Shown here: piece by piece, positions 34,968 through 46,958 of the stretch
Numbering within the stretch: position 1 is the stretch's first letter
How the letters are laid out: each line of letters begins with the position of its first letter
Assembly (NCBI GenBank): GCA_029891385.1
Contig: CM057228.1
Coordinates: 49,993,283 to 50,057,282 of the forward strand
Length of the DNA: 64,000 bases
Direction of reading: 5' to 3'
Source: Erythroxylum novogranatense
Lineage: Eukaryota; Streptophyta; Magnoliopsida; Malpighiales; Erythroxylaceae
Made by a program: the position numbers and the translations under genes
Notes under the pieces: model-generated
The model's input: the letters and a program-made list of their open reading frames with translations, nothing else
What the model was told of the DNA's origin: nothing
The model's database searches: none

Positions 34968-36170
34968 TCAAACTTTTGCTTGTCCCTAAGCAAAATTAAG
35001 AAAAATTGTTCAAAAAAGATTAAGGAGCACTCAACAATTGGAATTTTCAGAATTGCTGTAACCAATTAAAATTTACCTTTAGTCACTTATCAAATCATAC
35101 CCACCTTCATAGTACAAGGATACCAATGCTCGCTCAAACACACACGCCTTTATTTAAGTCTAATTAAAAACCAACCAACTCACAAGAGTAGAGAAAAACC
35201 AAATAAACTCAAAGGCAATTTACAACCTAAGAGACTCTAAAGGTATTATCAAATTAACCAATCCCATAGGCAAAATTATCTATCCCATCTCCACTAATTT
35301 TTAGCACACATTTTCAAAGGATCAAAAGGTCTTATTAGGGTTATAACGGGGTCGTTGGGGTTTAAAATTGGCTTAGATCAAAGAAAAGAAAAATAAAAGT
35401 TCAAATGAAATGGAAACAATTATTCAAGAAATAGGAAAATGTAAGAGACCTCTTTCCTTTTTTCTCTTTCTTCTTCTTTTTTTTCTTTTTTTTATGAGCA
35501 AGTAAAACCGTGAAAACAAGGAAGATTTTTTTTAATAGAATGACAAAACTCAACATGACAACATGTTATTAAAAACAATAACAATTACAAGACTTAACTC
35601 AATTTCAATGAATTCCCAAATTTTCAAATAATTGACTCTCCCCAAACTTAGTTTCTTGTATACTAGGGGTGATAACTTGAAAAATACTTGCTTGCTCTCT
35701 TTTTTTTTGTATTTTTTTCAACTCCCCACATAACCTACTCCTAAATAATCATTTCCACATGAAAGGTAGGGAATATTTGGCTTATGGCTTGGTTAAATGA
35801 GGGTGCCAAAGAAATAAGGATATTACTTAGGCTCAACTTGGCTCCAAAGGGAATATAGGGTTATTTTAAGTTAAAATTGGATTGTGGTTCATAATTCAAA
35901 GAAAATGCCTTAATCACTTCCTTATCAAATTTGTGCTAATATTTCATCTCGATAGGCCTAAAGAACTTGTTCTAGGATTGGCGAGATCTCACTAGGTTCC
36001 AACTTGCCTAAAAATTTAATGAATAATCAAAACTCAAATAAAATGGATGGAAAGACTCAAATCAAAGAATATGAGTATGATTAAATAATTAGAAACTAAG
36101 CACTAATCCGGAACATTCTATCCACAAACCTTCTAAAGGTAAACCCAATTAGGTTCCAAGCAATTCTCAA
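34968..36170 (-). other. Athila 3' non-coding region
   Basis: About 1.2 kb without a coding frame, including a T/C-rich run at 35455-35498. Athila elements normally carry an envelope-like ORF or relic between pol and this region; none is seen here. Confidence 0.6.
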
Positions 36171-37238
36171 TTACGTAGCTGGTGCATTACACAACCCAAA
36201 TGGCATTCTTCGATATGCGAAGGTACCATAGGGGCATGTGAAAGTGGTTCTCTCTTGGTCATTAGGGTGAATGGGAATTTGAAAGAAACCAGAGAAACCA
36301 TCCAAATAGCAAAAATAATCATGTTTAGCGAGTCTTTCCAAAATTTGATCAATGAATGGCAAAGAGAAATGGTCTTTACGAGTGGCCTTGTTCAATTTTC
36401 GATAATTGATGCACATTCGCCATCCCGTAACTATCCTAGTTGGTATTAGGTCGTTACCTTCATTTTTCACAACTGTTAGACCTCCCTTCTTGGGCGCACA
36501 ATGGACAGGACTTACCCAATTACTGTCGAAGATGGGGTATATAATGCCCGCAGCTAACAGCTTTAAGACCTCTTGCTTGACCACGTCCTTCATGTTTGGA
36601 TTTAGCTTCCTTTGATGTTCAATCACAGGTTTTGCATCATCCACTAAATGAATTCTATGTGTGCAAAAAGATAGGTTGATTCCCTTCAGGTCTGAAATTT
36701 TGTACCCAATTGCTTGCTTATGTTCTCTAAGCACTTTTAAAAGTTTGTCGACCTGCACAGGGCTTAAAGAGCATTAACAATGATTGGATAAGTCGAATTA
36801 GGGCCTAGAAATTCATACCTGAGACTAGGAGGTAACGGTTTCAATTCCACATTCAGAGGTTCTTCTTTGTCTGAATCGAATGATGGTTTCATTTCTTGCA
36901 CAGACTGCGTAGATTTTTGCACAGGTTGTGCATTGAGCATCTGCGCGAATTCAAAGACTTCTGACTCCTTGGCTGTAAATTCTGTATTACCCCTGCGGTT
37001 ACTACACCTTCACTAAGCGATGTCCAACGAATCCTTTGGATGAGATTTTCTGAATTCAGCACCAACCAGCTTGTCAATAAGATCCACCCTTAAACAAGAA
37101 TCCTTGTCATCCATAGCCTTCATTGCCTTTCCCAAATTAAACTCAATTTCTTCCTCCCCCACTCTCAGAGTCATTTTTCCATTCTTGACATCGATGATCA
37201 CTCCAGCTGTGGCTAAAAAGGGTCTTCCAAGGATAATG
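36171..37238 (-). pseudogene. Duplicated Athila protease-RT segment
   Basis: A second copy of 40049-41117 in the same orientation. It covers the end of protease (IIDVKNGKMTLRVGEEEIEF), the linker and the N-terminal half of RT ([51 protein letters not shown]), and stops before the catalytic YMDD-type box. At the point where the main copy lost one base (near 40580) this copy retains it. It has its own defects near 36770 and 36980-37010. Confidence 0.92.
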
Positions 37239-38416
37239 GGTTACTTACAAAAGAACTCTCCATTTTATTGACTCTTCATTACTTTACATGAGAAGCACCA
37301 AGGAGAGGCTCCACCATTAAGCTCTCAACTCATTTTACAAAACCACCAACGTGAACCCCACAACAACGCTGGACTCATTCAGTTTTAGAGAGCTTTAACG
37401 TTGCACATAAGAGGGAGACTCCACCAACGTGTGAGAGAGCAACAACGTTACTCCATTTACCTACCATTCATCACCGTTAGAAACCAAGGGAGGACAACAA
37501 GGATAATCAATCAAAGGGGGCTCTTGGAGTTGAAGACGCAAACACCAACAAGAGGAGGAATAACGCCACCGTGCAAGAAAGCAAGCAGACTAAACAGAGA
37601 CGCAAAGAATGCGGTGGACGCAATATTAGAGGGAGATCTGAAACTCATTTATTTTCTGTTCTATTATTTAATTTCTCCTAATGTTGTTTGCTGAGTATAA
37701 TTTCTGTAGTTTTTATCCTATTATGAGTGAGTAGTTTCCTTAAAGTTTCAAGGTTGGGGCAAACTTTTAGCTAATTTTATTGATTAAATTTCGGTTGATT
37801 TATTTGTATGAATTTTTGGTTTTGATTTCTCTGTTTTGAAATTAATTTTGCTGGTATTGTGTTTGACCAACCATTACTTGACGTTAGTTGTTAATTGAAG
37901 AACCGATAGGTGAAAATTAATAACGGAATTCCAAACAGAGAACTTATAAATTTCAGATTTAGACATAAACTGAATTTATAAGAGAAAAATCCAGGTTAGC
38001 AAAGAACTTAATGGGTTATGCTTGATTGCTAGTTTACGATAGTAAATTAGGATTATTGCTTAACACTCCTTTGATACCTTGAAAAAGGATCTAAGAAACT
38101 CTAGGCTCAACCTTCTATCAACCAAAATTTGCCAAATAAATTGACCCAGGTAAAGTCCATAGAAAACGCTAAAAGTGGAACCATCCTTGAAGCTTACCAC
38201 ATTTCATTTGAATTAAGCCCCTAGAAATATTTTGCAATTTTCTTTAGCTTTGATTTTGTTATTTTTGCTAGTTAAATTTCTTATTTTAAATTCCCCATTC
38301 TTACAAAATCGCTAGTCCAATTAATTGAGTGATCTAAGCCTAGTACTTACACAATTACTCCCTGTGGGACGATATTATACTGTACTACTTGAGACCCGTG
38401 AACTTGCGAAACAACA
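37239..38416 (+). repeat. Inverted partial Athila LTR
   Basis: Plus-strand sequence matching the complement of the flanking LTRs: AGGTGAAAATTAATAACGGA, CCAGGTTAGCAAAGAACTTA, AGTACTTACACAATTACTCC, ending GAACTTGCGAAACAACA. About 1.2 kb of the U5 side is present. Its outer part (37280-37640) is more diverged, and it includes a 97-codon open stretch with no recognisable domain. It points opposite to the element's own LTRs. Confidence 0.88.
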
Positions 38417-38426
38417 TCAAGTTTCT

Positions 38427-38437
38427 TGGCGCCGTTG
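38427..38437 (+). other. Second Athila primer site, inverted
   Basis: TGGCGCCGTTG, a truncated tRNA-Asp-type primer site, follows the inverted LTR with normal spacing, then joins integrase coding DNA. Confidence 0.75.
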
Positions 38438-38439
38438 TG

Positions 38440-39131
38440 GCAAATGAGCTGTTGACAAAATGACTTCCCCTATCACTGATAATTGCCCGAGGAGTGCCAA
38501 ATCTGGTGAAAATATTTCTCTTGAGGAATCTAATGACCACCTTGGCATCACAGGTTGGTGCGGCGATTGCTTCCACCCATTTGGAGACATAGTCGAGCCC
38601 CACAAGAATATATTTGTTGCCAAGAGAAGACGGTAGTGGCCCCATGAAATCTATCCCCCAAACATCAAAGAGTTCAACTTCCAAAATTCCTTTAAGGGGC
38701 ATCTCATGTTTTCGAGAAATATTTCTAGCTCTCTGGCATTTGTCACATGCTTGCACAAAATTTCTTGCATCCTTAAAAAGTGTAGGCCAATGGAATCCTA
38801 CTTGGAGAACTTTTGCTGCTGTCTTTTCAGAACTGAAATGGCCTCCATAGGGAGATGCATGGCAGTGATTCAGGACAGCTTCTACTTCTTCACTTGGTAA
38901 GCATCTTCGGATCACTCCATCACCACAACGCTTGAAAAGAAAAGGCTCCTCCCACATATAGTGCTTGATCTCCGAAAAGAACTTCTTCTTTTGCTGGAAA
39001 GTAAATTCAGGTGGCAAGACTCCTGAAACAAGATAATTCACATAGTCAGCATACCATGGAACTTGTAATGTTGCTGCAACAATTTTTTGTAATGAAAAAC
39101 AAAATTTTGGCAAATCTGCACAGCAAAACAA
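38440..39131 (-). pseudogene. Athila integrase (truncated)
   Basis: Contains the HHCC zinc-binding region (HCHASPYGGHFSSEKTAAKV, CDKCQRARN) and the start of the DDE core (FDVWGIDFMGPLPSS, ISDRGSHFVN), so two catalytic aspartates are present. The frame leaves integrase at SSFA and runs into the inverted primer site and LTR, so the last third, with the catalytic Glu, is missing. Confidence 0.9.
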
Positions 39132-40562
39132 ATGCTTGTCACTGAAGGAGTCATTAATCGGTGGTTCTTCTCGAAGGATTTCCTTCTGATCTATAGTGAG
39201 TCGTGAGAGGTGATCCGCGACCTAATTATCAGCTCCCTTTTTGTCACGAATCTCGAGGTCAAATTCTTGAAGGAGAAGGACCCATCTTATAAGCCTTGGT
39301 TTAGCCTCCTTTTTCGCTAGTAGATAGCGAATGGCTGCATGATCTGAGTAGACTATCACTTTTGAGCCCACGATATACGACCTGAATTTGTCCACTGCAA
39401 AGACTACAGCTAACGACTCCTTTTCAGTCGTGGCATAATTGATTTGAGCATCATCCAATGTCTTGCTCGCATAATAGATCACATGTGCCACCTTGTTCCT
39501 TCGTTGGTGTAAAACAGCTCCCACAGCAAAATCCGAAGCATCACACATGATTTCAAAAGGAAGAGAACAATCCGGGGGTTGAAGAATAGGCGGCGAGGTT
39601 AAGGCTTGCTTAATCCTGCAAAAAGCATCAAGACAGGATTGGTCGAAATTGAATGGCACATCAGTGCTCAACAAATTAGTCAAAGGCTTTGCTATATGGG
39701 AAAAATCTTTGATGAAACGCCTGTAAAAGCCTGCATGTCCCAAAAAACTTCTGATCTTCTTGACTGAAGTAGGTGGAGGCAGATTTGCTATCACTTCAGT
39801 TTTAGCTTTATCCACTTCTATTCCACGATTGGAGACCAAGTGGCCTAGGACTATCCCTTCTTGTACCATGAAATGACACTTCTCCCAATTCAGCACTAGA
39901 TCAACCTCTTCACACCTGCTCAAAACTTTTGCAAGATTGGCTAAACAAGAGTCAAATGTTAGCCCATAAACAGAAAAGTCGTCCATGAAGACTTCCATAA
40001 TTTTCTCAATAAAATCTGAAAAGATCGCTGTCATGCAACGCTGAAACGTAGCTGGTGCATTGCACAACCCAAATGGCATTCTTCGATATGCGAAGGTACC
40101 ATAGGGGCATGTGAAAGTGGTTCTCTCTTGGTCATTAGGGTGAATGGGAATTTGAAAGAAACCAGAGAAACCATCCAAATAGCAAAAATAATCATGTTTA
40201 GCGAGTCTTTCCAAAATTTGATCAATGAATGGCAAAGAGAAATGGTCTTTACGGGTGGCCTTGTTCAATTTTCTGTAATCAATACACATTCGTCATCCCG
40301 TAACTGTCCTAGTTGGTATGAGGTCGTTACCTTCATTTTTCACAACTGTTAGACCTCCCTTCTTGGACACACAATGAACTGGACTTACCCAGTTACTGTC
40401 AGAAATGGGGTATATAATACCTATAGCCAACAGTTTCAAGACCTCTTGCTTGACCACGTCCTTCATGTTTGGATTTAGCTTCCTTTGATGTTCAATCACA
40501 GGTTTTGCATCATCCACTAAATGAATTCTATGTGTGCAGAAAGACGGGCTGATTCCCTTCAA
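39132..40562 (-). pseudogene. Athila reverse transcriptase and RNase H
   Basis: RT motifs in order: [75 protein letters not shown], and the catalytic FMDDFSVYG at about 39975-40000. RNase H follows ([50 protein letters not shown]). A stop near 40290 (MTNVY/CIDYRKL boundary) and a TAG at about 39220 (after KKGADN) break it. The RT active site is intact. The frame is shifted by one base relative to gag-protease. Confidence 0.92.
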
Positions 40563-41362
40563 GTCTGAAATTTTGTACCCATTGCTTGCTTATGTTCTCT
40601 AAGCACTCTTAAAAGTTTATCAACCTGCACAGGGCTTAAAAGAGCATTAACAATGACTGGATAGGTTGAATTAGGGCCCAAAAATTCATACCTGAGATTA
40701 GAAGGCAACGGTTTCAATTCCACATTCGGAGGTTCTTCTTTGTCTAAATCGAATGATGGTTTCAGTTCTTGCACAGGTTGCGTAGATTTTTGCACAGGTT
40801 GTTCATTGAGCATCTGCGTGAATTCAAAGACTTCTAACTCCTTGGCTGTAAATTCTGTATTACCCCCTACAGTTGCTACAGCCTTTACTAAGCAGCGTTC
40901 CAACGAATCCTTTGGATGGGATTTTATGAATTCAGCACCAACCAACCCATCAATAAGATCCACCCTTAAACAAGAATCCTTGTCATCCATAACCTTCATT
41001 GCCTTTCCCAAATTAAACTCAATTTCTTCCTCCCCCACTCTCAGAGTCATTTTTCCATTCTTGACATCGATGATTGCTCCAGCTGTGGCTAAAAATGGTC
41101 TTCCAAGGATAATGGGTATATTAGTGTCTTCTTCCATTTCTAGCACAACGAAATCTACTGGGATAAAAAGATTTCCAACCTTGAGAGGCACATTTTCTAA
41201 TATCCCAATGGGAAATTTTATGGACCTATCGGCTAGCTACAATGATATGGTGGTTGGTTTAAGCTCTCCGATGTCCAATTTCTGACAGACAGATAATGGC
41301 AATAAGCTCACACTTTCCCCCAAATCACATAATGCTCTCCCAATTGTCGTAGTTCTAATTTG
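40559..41362 (-). pseudogene. Athila protease region
   Basis: Aspartic protease with CDLGESVSLLPLSVCQKL (family pattern DLGAS) near 41320 and IPIILGRPFLATAGAIIDVK near 41090. Stops (TGA near 41365, TAG near 41235) and a one-base deletion near 40580 disrupt it. The deletion separates it from RT, which in Athila shares the frame. Confidence 0.85.
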
Positions 41363-43309
41363 TCAAGGTATCGAGAAACTTCCCGGATCTTGAAGCTTAG
41401 GAGGGAGTTTGTTTTGAAGAATAGCACTTGATTCCTCCGTAAGAGCCACTATCGCATATTCCTCTAGCCTTCTTTTGTTGGATAAGATTTCCTTCAAGAA
41501 CTTGGCATAAGTAGGCATTTGGGTAAGGGCTTCCGTGAAGGGGATGTTAACATAGAGCTTTTTCAAAATGTCAACAAATTTTCCAAATTGCTGGTCTAGC
41601 TTAGCTCTATGCAATCTTTGAGGGAATGGGATTGGTGGCTTATATGGTGGTGGTGGTATGTATTTTTCGGGCTCAGGTGATTGTTGCACTGGCGGAGCGT
41701 TGGCTTGCACAGGTTGTGCATCTTGGCCTGTTCCTTCGGATTCTTTTTCAACTTTGCTCTTCTGCGCCATAGGTTCCAAAACCTTTCCACTCCTTAATAC
41801 CACTGCCTTGGTCTCCTTGGGAGCCTCTGATTGCGCTGGTAGCTTTCCCTTGTCATACCTTAATGATGCGGCTTGCTGCGCAATTTGAATCTCAAGCATC
41901 TTATTATGGACCGTCAATTGGTCCATTCGGGTAGTAAGTTACTGGATCAAGTCTCCTTGCTTTTGCATGAAAGTTTCCATCATTGATTCAAGGTTGGACT
42001 TAGGTTCAGATAGCTGGGGTTGAGCTTGTTGTCTCAAGCTTGGGAAACCTGGGGGTCCACGATTTTGTTGTTGCTGGCTCTGTTGGTAGTGCCGTTGATT
42101 TTGTGGGTAATGGGTCTGGTTAGGGAAACTTTGGGTTGGCTTGGATTGTTGAGACCAGGAGAAATTCGAGTGGTTTCGCCATTCAGGATTATATGTGTTC
42201 GAGAAAGCTCCACCTGGATTCTTCTGTCCATAATTTCCTACAAAATTCGAATGTTCAGCCCCAAATTCTTGCCTAATGTTCTGAAATTCTGTACCTATAC
42301 TCGTCCCAAAATCTTGATCCTGTAAGGCATTCACATTGCTAACAGCAACTGTAGCAAACTTGTCTACTTTCCTTGAAAGAGTTTCAAATTTCGAATTCAA
42401 CAAGGTAAAGGCGTCCAATTCGAAGACTCCTTGAGGTTTCTTCCCTTCTTGCTTAATCTCTTTCCGATCAGTATTCCACTGATAGTTGTTGTACGCGATT
42501 TTTTCCAATAACATAAAGGCCTCATCTTCATTCTTGTCCATTAAATCGCCTACAGCCGCAACATCGATTGTACTTTGCATAACCGGAGAAACTCCGTTAT
42601 AGAATATTTGAACAATCATCCACTTCGGGACACCGTGATGTGGACATTTACGTTGAAGCTCCTTATACCTCTCCCATGCTTCGTACAACGACTCATCTTC
42701 TTTGGGCTAAAATGAGGTAAGCTCACTTCTGAGTTTTGCCGTCTTTCCAGGTAGAAAGTACTGAGCCATAAAAGCCCTGGACAACTCTTGCCAATTGTTG
42801 ATCGAACCAGGTGGTAATGAATGGAGCCAATCCTTAGCTCGATCTCTCACAGAAAAAGGAAACAATCGAAGCCTTGTAGCATCCTCAGGTACCCCGTTTT
42901 GCTTCAACATTTCACAAATCTCCAAAAATTGCTACAAGTGTACATGCGGGTTTGCTGTTGGGTGCCCTCCGAACTGATTCTGTTGCACCATTTGTACAAG
43001 GCCAGGTTTTAACTCAAAATTATTCGCTTGCATAGGAGGCCTTGCAATGCTGGGGCGAAATTCGCCAAAATCTAGGACTGCGTGGTCGTGTATCGTTCGA
43101 TGATTTTGTTCGGCCATTTCTGATTCGACCGCCTCTCCTGTTGGAAAAATTGTAGTAAGTTTAGGTTCGATCTGGCGTTCTTGCGTAGGCTGTGCGTGAA
43201 ATGCGCTTGCCCGTGCTTTCCTAGCTTTTGCTTCCTTCCTTAGTGCCTTAGCTGTCTTCTCGATTTCAGAATCAAATAGTAATTCTTCAGCACTAATGGA
43301 CTTTCGCAT
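41363..43309 (-). pseudogene. Athila gag
   Basis: Starts MRKSISAEELLFDSEIEKTA at 43309. The gag fold signature is at 42925-42600 (LRLFPFSVRDRAKDWLHSLP, SRAFMAQYFLPGKTAKLRSE, YEAWERYKELQRKCPHHGVP). A long Q/P/N-rich C-terminal half follows (42200-41950). It is in one frame with in-frame stops near 42927, 42705 and 41937. No canonical CCHC knuckle was seen, as is common for Athila gag. Confidence 0.88.
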
Positions 43310-43502
43310 AGACTAAATATAACGCAACAAGATCAAACGCAAGGTACAGAAAACGCAAAATAAGAACTAAACAGTAAAGAGAACAAATAAAACAAAAATT
43401 AATTCTAACAAAAGCCATTAACACAAAATAAGAAAAGAAAAGAAAAACAAAAATGTCCAATTTAACCAAACAATCAGTCACCTAATATTACTAACGGATT
43501 AC
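43310..43502 (-). other. Athila leader
   Basis: A-rich 190-base leader between primer site and gag start (many AAAACA/AAGAAA blocks on the plus strand). No ORF of note. Confidence 0.6.
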
Positions 43503-43520
43503 TCCCCGGCAATGGCGCCA
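43503..43520 (-). other. Athila primer binding site, tRNA-Asp type
   Basis: Reads TGGCGCCATTGCCGGGGA on the minus strand, the tRNA-Asp-type site typical of Athila (one base off TGGCGCCGTTGCCGGGGA). It is seven bases from the LTR. Confidence 0.9.
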
Positions 43521-43527
43521 AGAAACT

Positions 43528-45813
43528 TGATGTGGTTTCGCAAGTTCACGGGTCTCAAGTAGTACAGTATAATATCGTCCCACAGGGAGTAATTGTGTAA
43601 GTACTAGGCTTGGATCACTCAATTAATTAGACTAAGCGATTGTGTAAAAATGGGGAATTAAATTAAGAAATTTAACTAGCAAAAATAACAAAATCAAAGC
43701 TAAAGAAAATTTGTGAATATTTCTCGGGGTTTTTCCAGATGTTATGGTAAGCTTCAAGGATGGTTCCACTTTTAGCGTTTTCTATGGACTTTACCTGGGT
43801 CAATTTATTAGGCGAATTTTTGGTCGATAGAAGGTTAAGCCTAGAGTTTCTTAGATCCTTTTTCAAGGTATCAAAGGAGTATTACGAAATAATCTTAATT
43901 TACTATCGAAAACTAGCAATCAAGCGTAACCCATTAAGTTCTTTGCTAACCTGGTTTTTTTTTTCTCTCATAAATTCAGTTTATGTCTAAATCTGAAATT
44001 TATAAGTTCTCTGTTTAAAGTTCCGTTATTAATTTTCACCTATCGGTTCTTCAATTAACAACTAACGTCAAGTAATGGTTGGCTAAACACAATACCAGCA
44101 AAATTAATTTCAAAACAGAGAAATCAAAACCAAAAATCCATACAAATAAATCAACCATGATTTAATCCATAAAAATAGCTAAAAGCTTCAGCCTAACCTT
44201 GAAGCTTCGAAAAAACTACTCACTCATGATAGTATGAAAATCACAGAAGTCACAGTCAACAATCAACTTAAGAGGCAACAAAAAATAAAGAATGAGTTTT
44301 TGGGATCTCCCTCTCTGTATTTCTGTGTCTCCCTGCGTTGGTTGCTTGGTTTGTGGTGGGTCTTTTGAGCTGTAACGTTGGTGGAGTTGGTAAGTGTTGG
44401 AGCCCCCTCTATGGTTTGCTATCACGTTATTTTCCAAGAACCCACCTATTGGTGTAACGTTGTTGCTTCCTTGCTGGTGTACGTTTAGAGCTGAAAAATT
44501 GAGTGAGTGGAATGAGTTTTTGGTGAGTGGCCACGTTAATCTCCTTTGCTTGTCTCTTTCTTTGGTGTAACGTAGATAGCCCCCTTGGTTTGAGCTTGTG
44601 TGTGACGGTGAGAGAGTGAGTGGAGTGAATAAAATAAATGAGTGAGCAAAACAAAATGCAGACCCCTTGAGCTGCGTGAGTCTCAATGTAGAGAGAATGG
44701 AGCCCCCTTCCCTTTTCAATGTGTAACGTCAGTGCTTCCCCCAATCAGTGGAGAGTTCTCTTTTTTTGTTTTTAACGTTTTTTTCCAGCTCCCCCAACTA
44801 ATGTGCGTCAATCCTCCTATTTTTTGCTGTTTGAGTGGGTCACCTCATTGGTCCCTCTAATCTCACCAAGCTCCTAGTCCACGCAAGTCTTCTATCCCTA
44901 AGGTGATTTTCGTTTTCCCCATGTGGGTCCTTGGAACTGTCCTCTAGTGTCTAACGTTCAGCTGTAACATTGGTCCCTCAACAAAATCCACTTTCCACTT
45001 TATTCCATAACCACCAGCTGCCAACGTCTCCCTCTCTTCACGCCTAGCCAGATGTTTTCTTTTAAACCATCATCTGTCTTCAGCGTCCTCCCAGCAGCGT
45101 GATTTCAGTTGTCTTCCTTGTAACCTCCTGGAGCTTGCGTGATTTTTCTTTTGTCCTCAAGCTGCATGCGTCAACTAAGGTGGAGTGCATGTATTGTCTG
45201 CTGTTCACGCCTCCAACTAGCTTCTTCGTAGCTGCAACTAGCCTCCCTATATTTTTGTTGTTTTCTTCTTTTCCCAAGTTCACGCCCAAGCTCTTGTCCA
45301 TGCGTGCTTCTTTCTTTGACAATTTTATTTGCTCCTTCTAATGTCTGCGTGCGTGATTTTCTTGTCTAGGTGAGTCAAGTATGAAGGTTGCTTGTTTTGG
45401 AAGGAAATGCTAGGAGCTTCAACGTTTTCAGCTAAGCTATCCTTGTTGATCTCCTTTACTGTTGTCCCCCTTTCTCTGCATGCGTGGTGGGGCTCTCTCT
45501 CTAGATGTTGTGTCCTTTTTAATTTAAAAACTTCCCAAAACTAAAACCACGTTTCTTTCATTTACTGGCTTCCTCTGCGACAACGTTTTGGACAATCCTT
45601 AATGTTGCATTTTCTCCTTTTATTTTGCCTTGACTGTTGTGTTCTTTTATAGTTAAAACCAGGTGTATTTCCTACGAATTAAACAGGACAATTATAAATG
45701 CAAATTCAGGCGAACCAAGCTATTTAGCAGGTAAAATATGTATAAAACCCAATAATTGATCCAAAAATTAAGGGAAAATATCATTAATTCTAATGATAAA
45801 AATGTCTTCAACA
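43528..45813 (-). repeat. Athila 5' LTR (2286 bp)
   Basis: Pairs with 32669-34954 over its full length. Visible differences are mostly single transitions. It ends CTTCAACA followed by the GTAAC duplication. Confidence 0.95.
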
Positions 45814-45818
45814 GTAAC
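45814..45818. repeat. Athila target site duplication, right (GTAAC)
   Basis: Second copy of the 5 bp duplication. Confidence 0.95.
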
Positions 45819-46585
45819 TTTGGACAAATTTAGTAGGTAAGGAAACTGAACTAGGATGTAATTCTACTAATCAAACAATTGACGGAAGTAATGAATGGTG
45901 GGAAAAGAAATTAAATGTAAGCATTTAAGCTTTAGATTTATAATGTTCTAATGTTATTTGATAGTTTAATAACTTATTCAATATTATTGTAAGGAAATCC
46001 TAAGGCTATCAAATTTCGAACTAAAGGTTTGAAACATATTGAGCAGCTAAATATTTTATTTAAAGATGTTGCAGCTACAGAGGAAGAAGCTTGGGCACCT
46101 TCTTCATGTTTAATACCAAATGATGTTTATGTGCAGTCTAGAGAAAGCCTAGTTGATACCGATCTTGATGATAACTTTTTTGAAGACTTTATTGTCAATG
46201 AAGAAATTAAAAATATTAATAATGAGATTAGTTCATCAACTCCAACTCTAGGAATTTCTACATACGGAAAGGGGCAAAAAGAAAGAAACATGATACTAGA
46301 ACAAGGGCAACAGAAAGGTTATGTAAACATTTGGACCGTAAATGTGATGTAGTAGAGAGTAGAATTTTCGTAACTTCTATTAAAAGAGATGAACTTTGTT
46401 GTAGCATTTCTGAGGTGACAAACATCTTACAAAGTATAAATGAAATAGAAAGGGGAGGTGAGTGGTTTATGTTAGGTACCAAATTATTTTTGAAGAAAAA
46501 AAATAGAGAGATATTTGTTGCGCTTAAGGATGTTGATCTTCAAATCAAATGGCTTAAGAAAGTGAAATTATTGGGATTTTTGTAA
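45819..46585 (+). pseudogene. Harbinger-associated Myb/SANT-like protein, C-terminal part
   Basis: Continues the gene cut at 32663: NEWWEKKLN near 45895, a probable intron about 45910-45990 (GTAAGCATT ... TATTGTAAG), then KAIKFRTKGLKHIEQLNILF at 46000-46060. An acidic middle and a C-terminal part at 46331-46585 (ILQSINEIERGGEWFMLGTK, FLKKKNREIFVALKD) follow. This order is that of plant L10-interacting-MYB/Harbinger ORF1 proteins. It is frameshifted near 46340. Confidence 0.72.
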
Positions 46586-46958
46586 TGAATTAGACATGTA
46601 TTTGGTTACTAATATTAGACTACTTGTAATGTTTTGTATTTGAATTCGCTACTTATAATGTGTTGTATTGGATTTATATTTAGTTAATTTTATTGTAATG
46701 AATTAAATTGTACTTTATTATTATTATGTTATGATTATTGCCATATTACCTTGTCATACAATAAACTTATTATTTATTTTTTACATATTTTGATACAAAT
46801 GTCATCTTTTGATAATGATTTCGCAATGATCATGAATATAATGAAAAGATTGAAGAAGAAATTTTGCATATGGTTCAAACTGGAGTAACATTAACCATAG
46901 ATCATTATATTAAATATTATATTAAAAACCATGTAGAACATCCCCTCACATTGGATGG

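Larger units (their letters stand above)
32669..45813 (-). mobile_element. Athila-type Ty3 retrotransposon, rearranged internally
   Basis: A 13145 bp element on the minus strand with two 2286 bp LTRs, a GTAAC target duplication, a tRNA-Asp-type primer site and a gag-PR-RT-RNaseH-integrase order. In minus sense: 5' LTR, gag, protease, RT, RNase H and a truncated integrase. An inverted LTR part with its own primer site follows, then a duplicated PR-RT segment, a 1.2 kb non-coding 3' region, polypurine tract and 3' LTR. No envelope-like ORF is visible. LTR identity is high (roughly one to two differences per hundred bases in stretches compared by eye), so the insertion is young. Confidence 0.92.
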
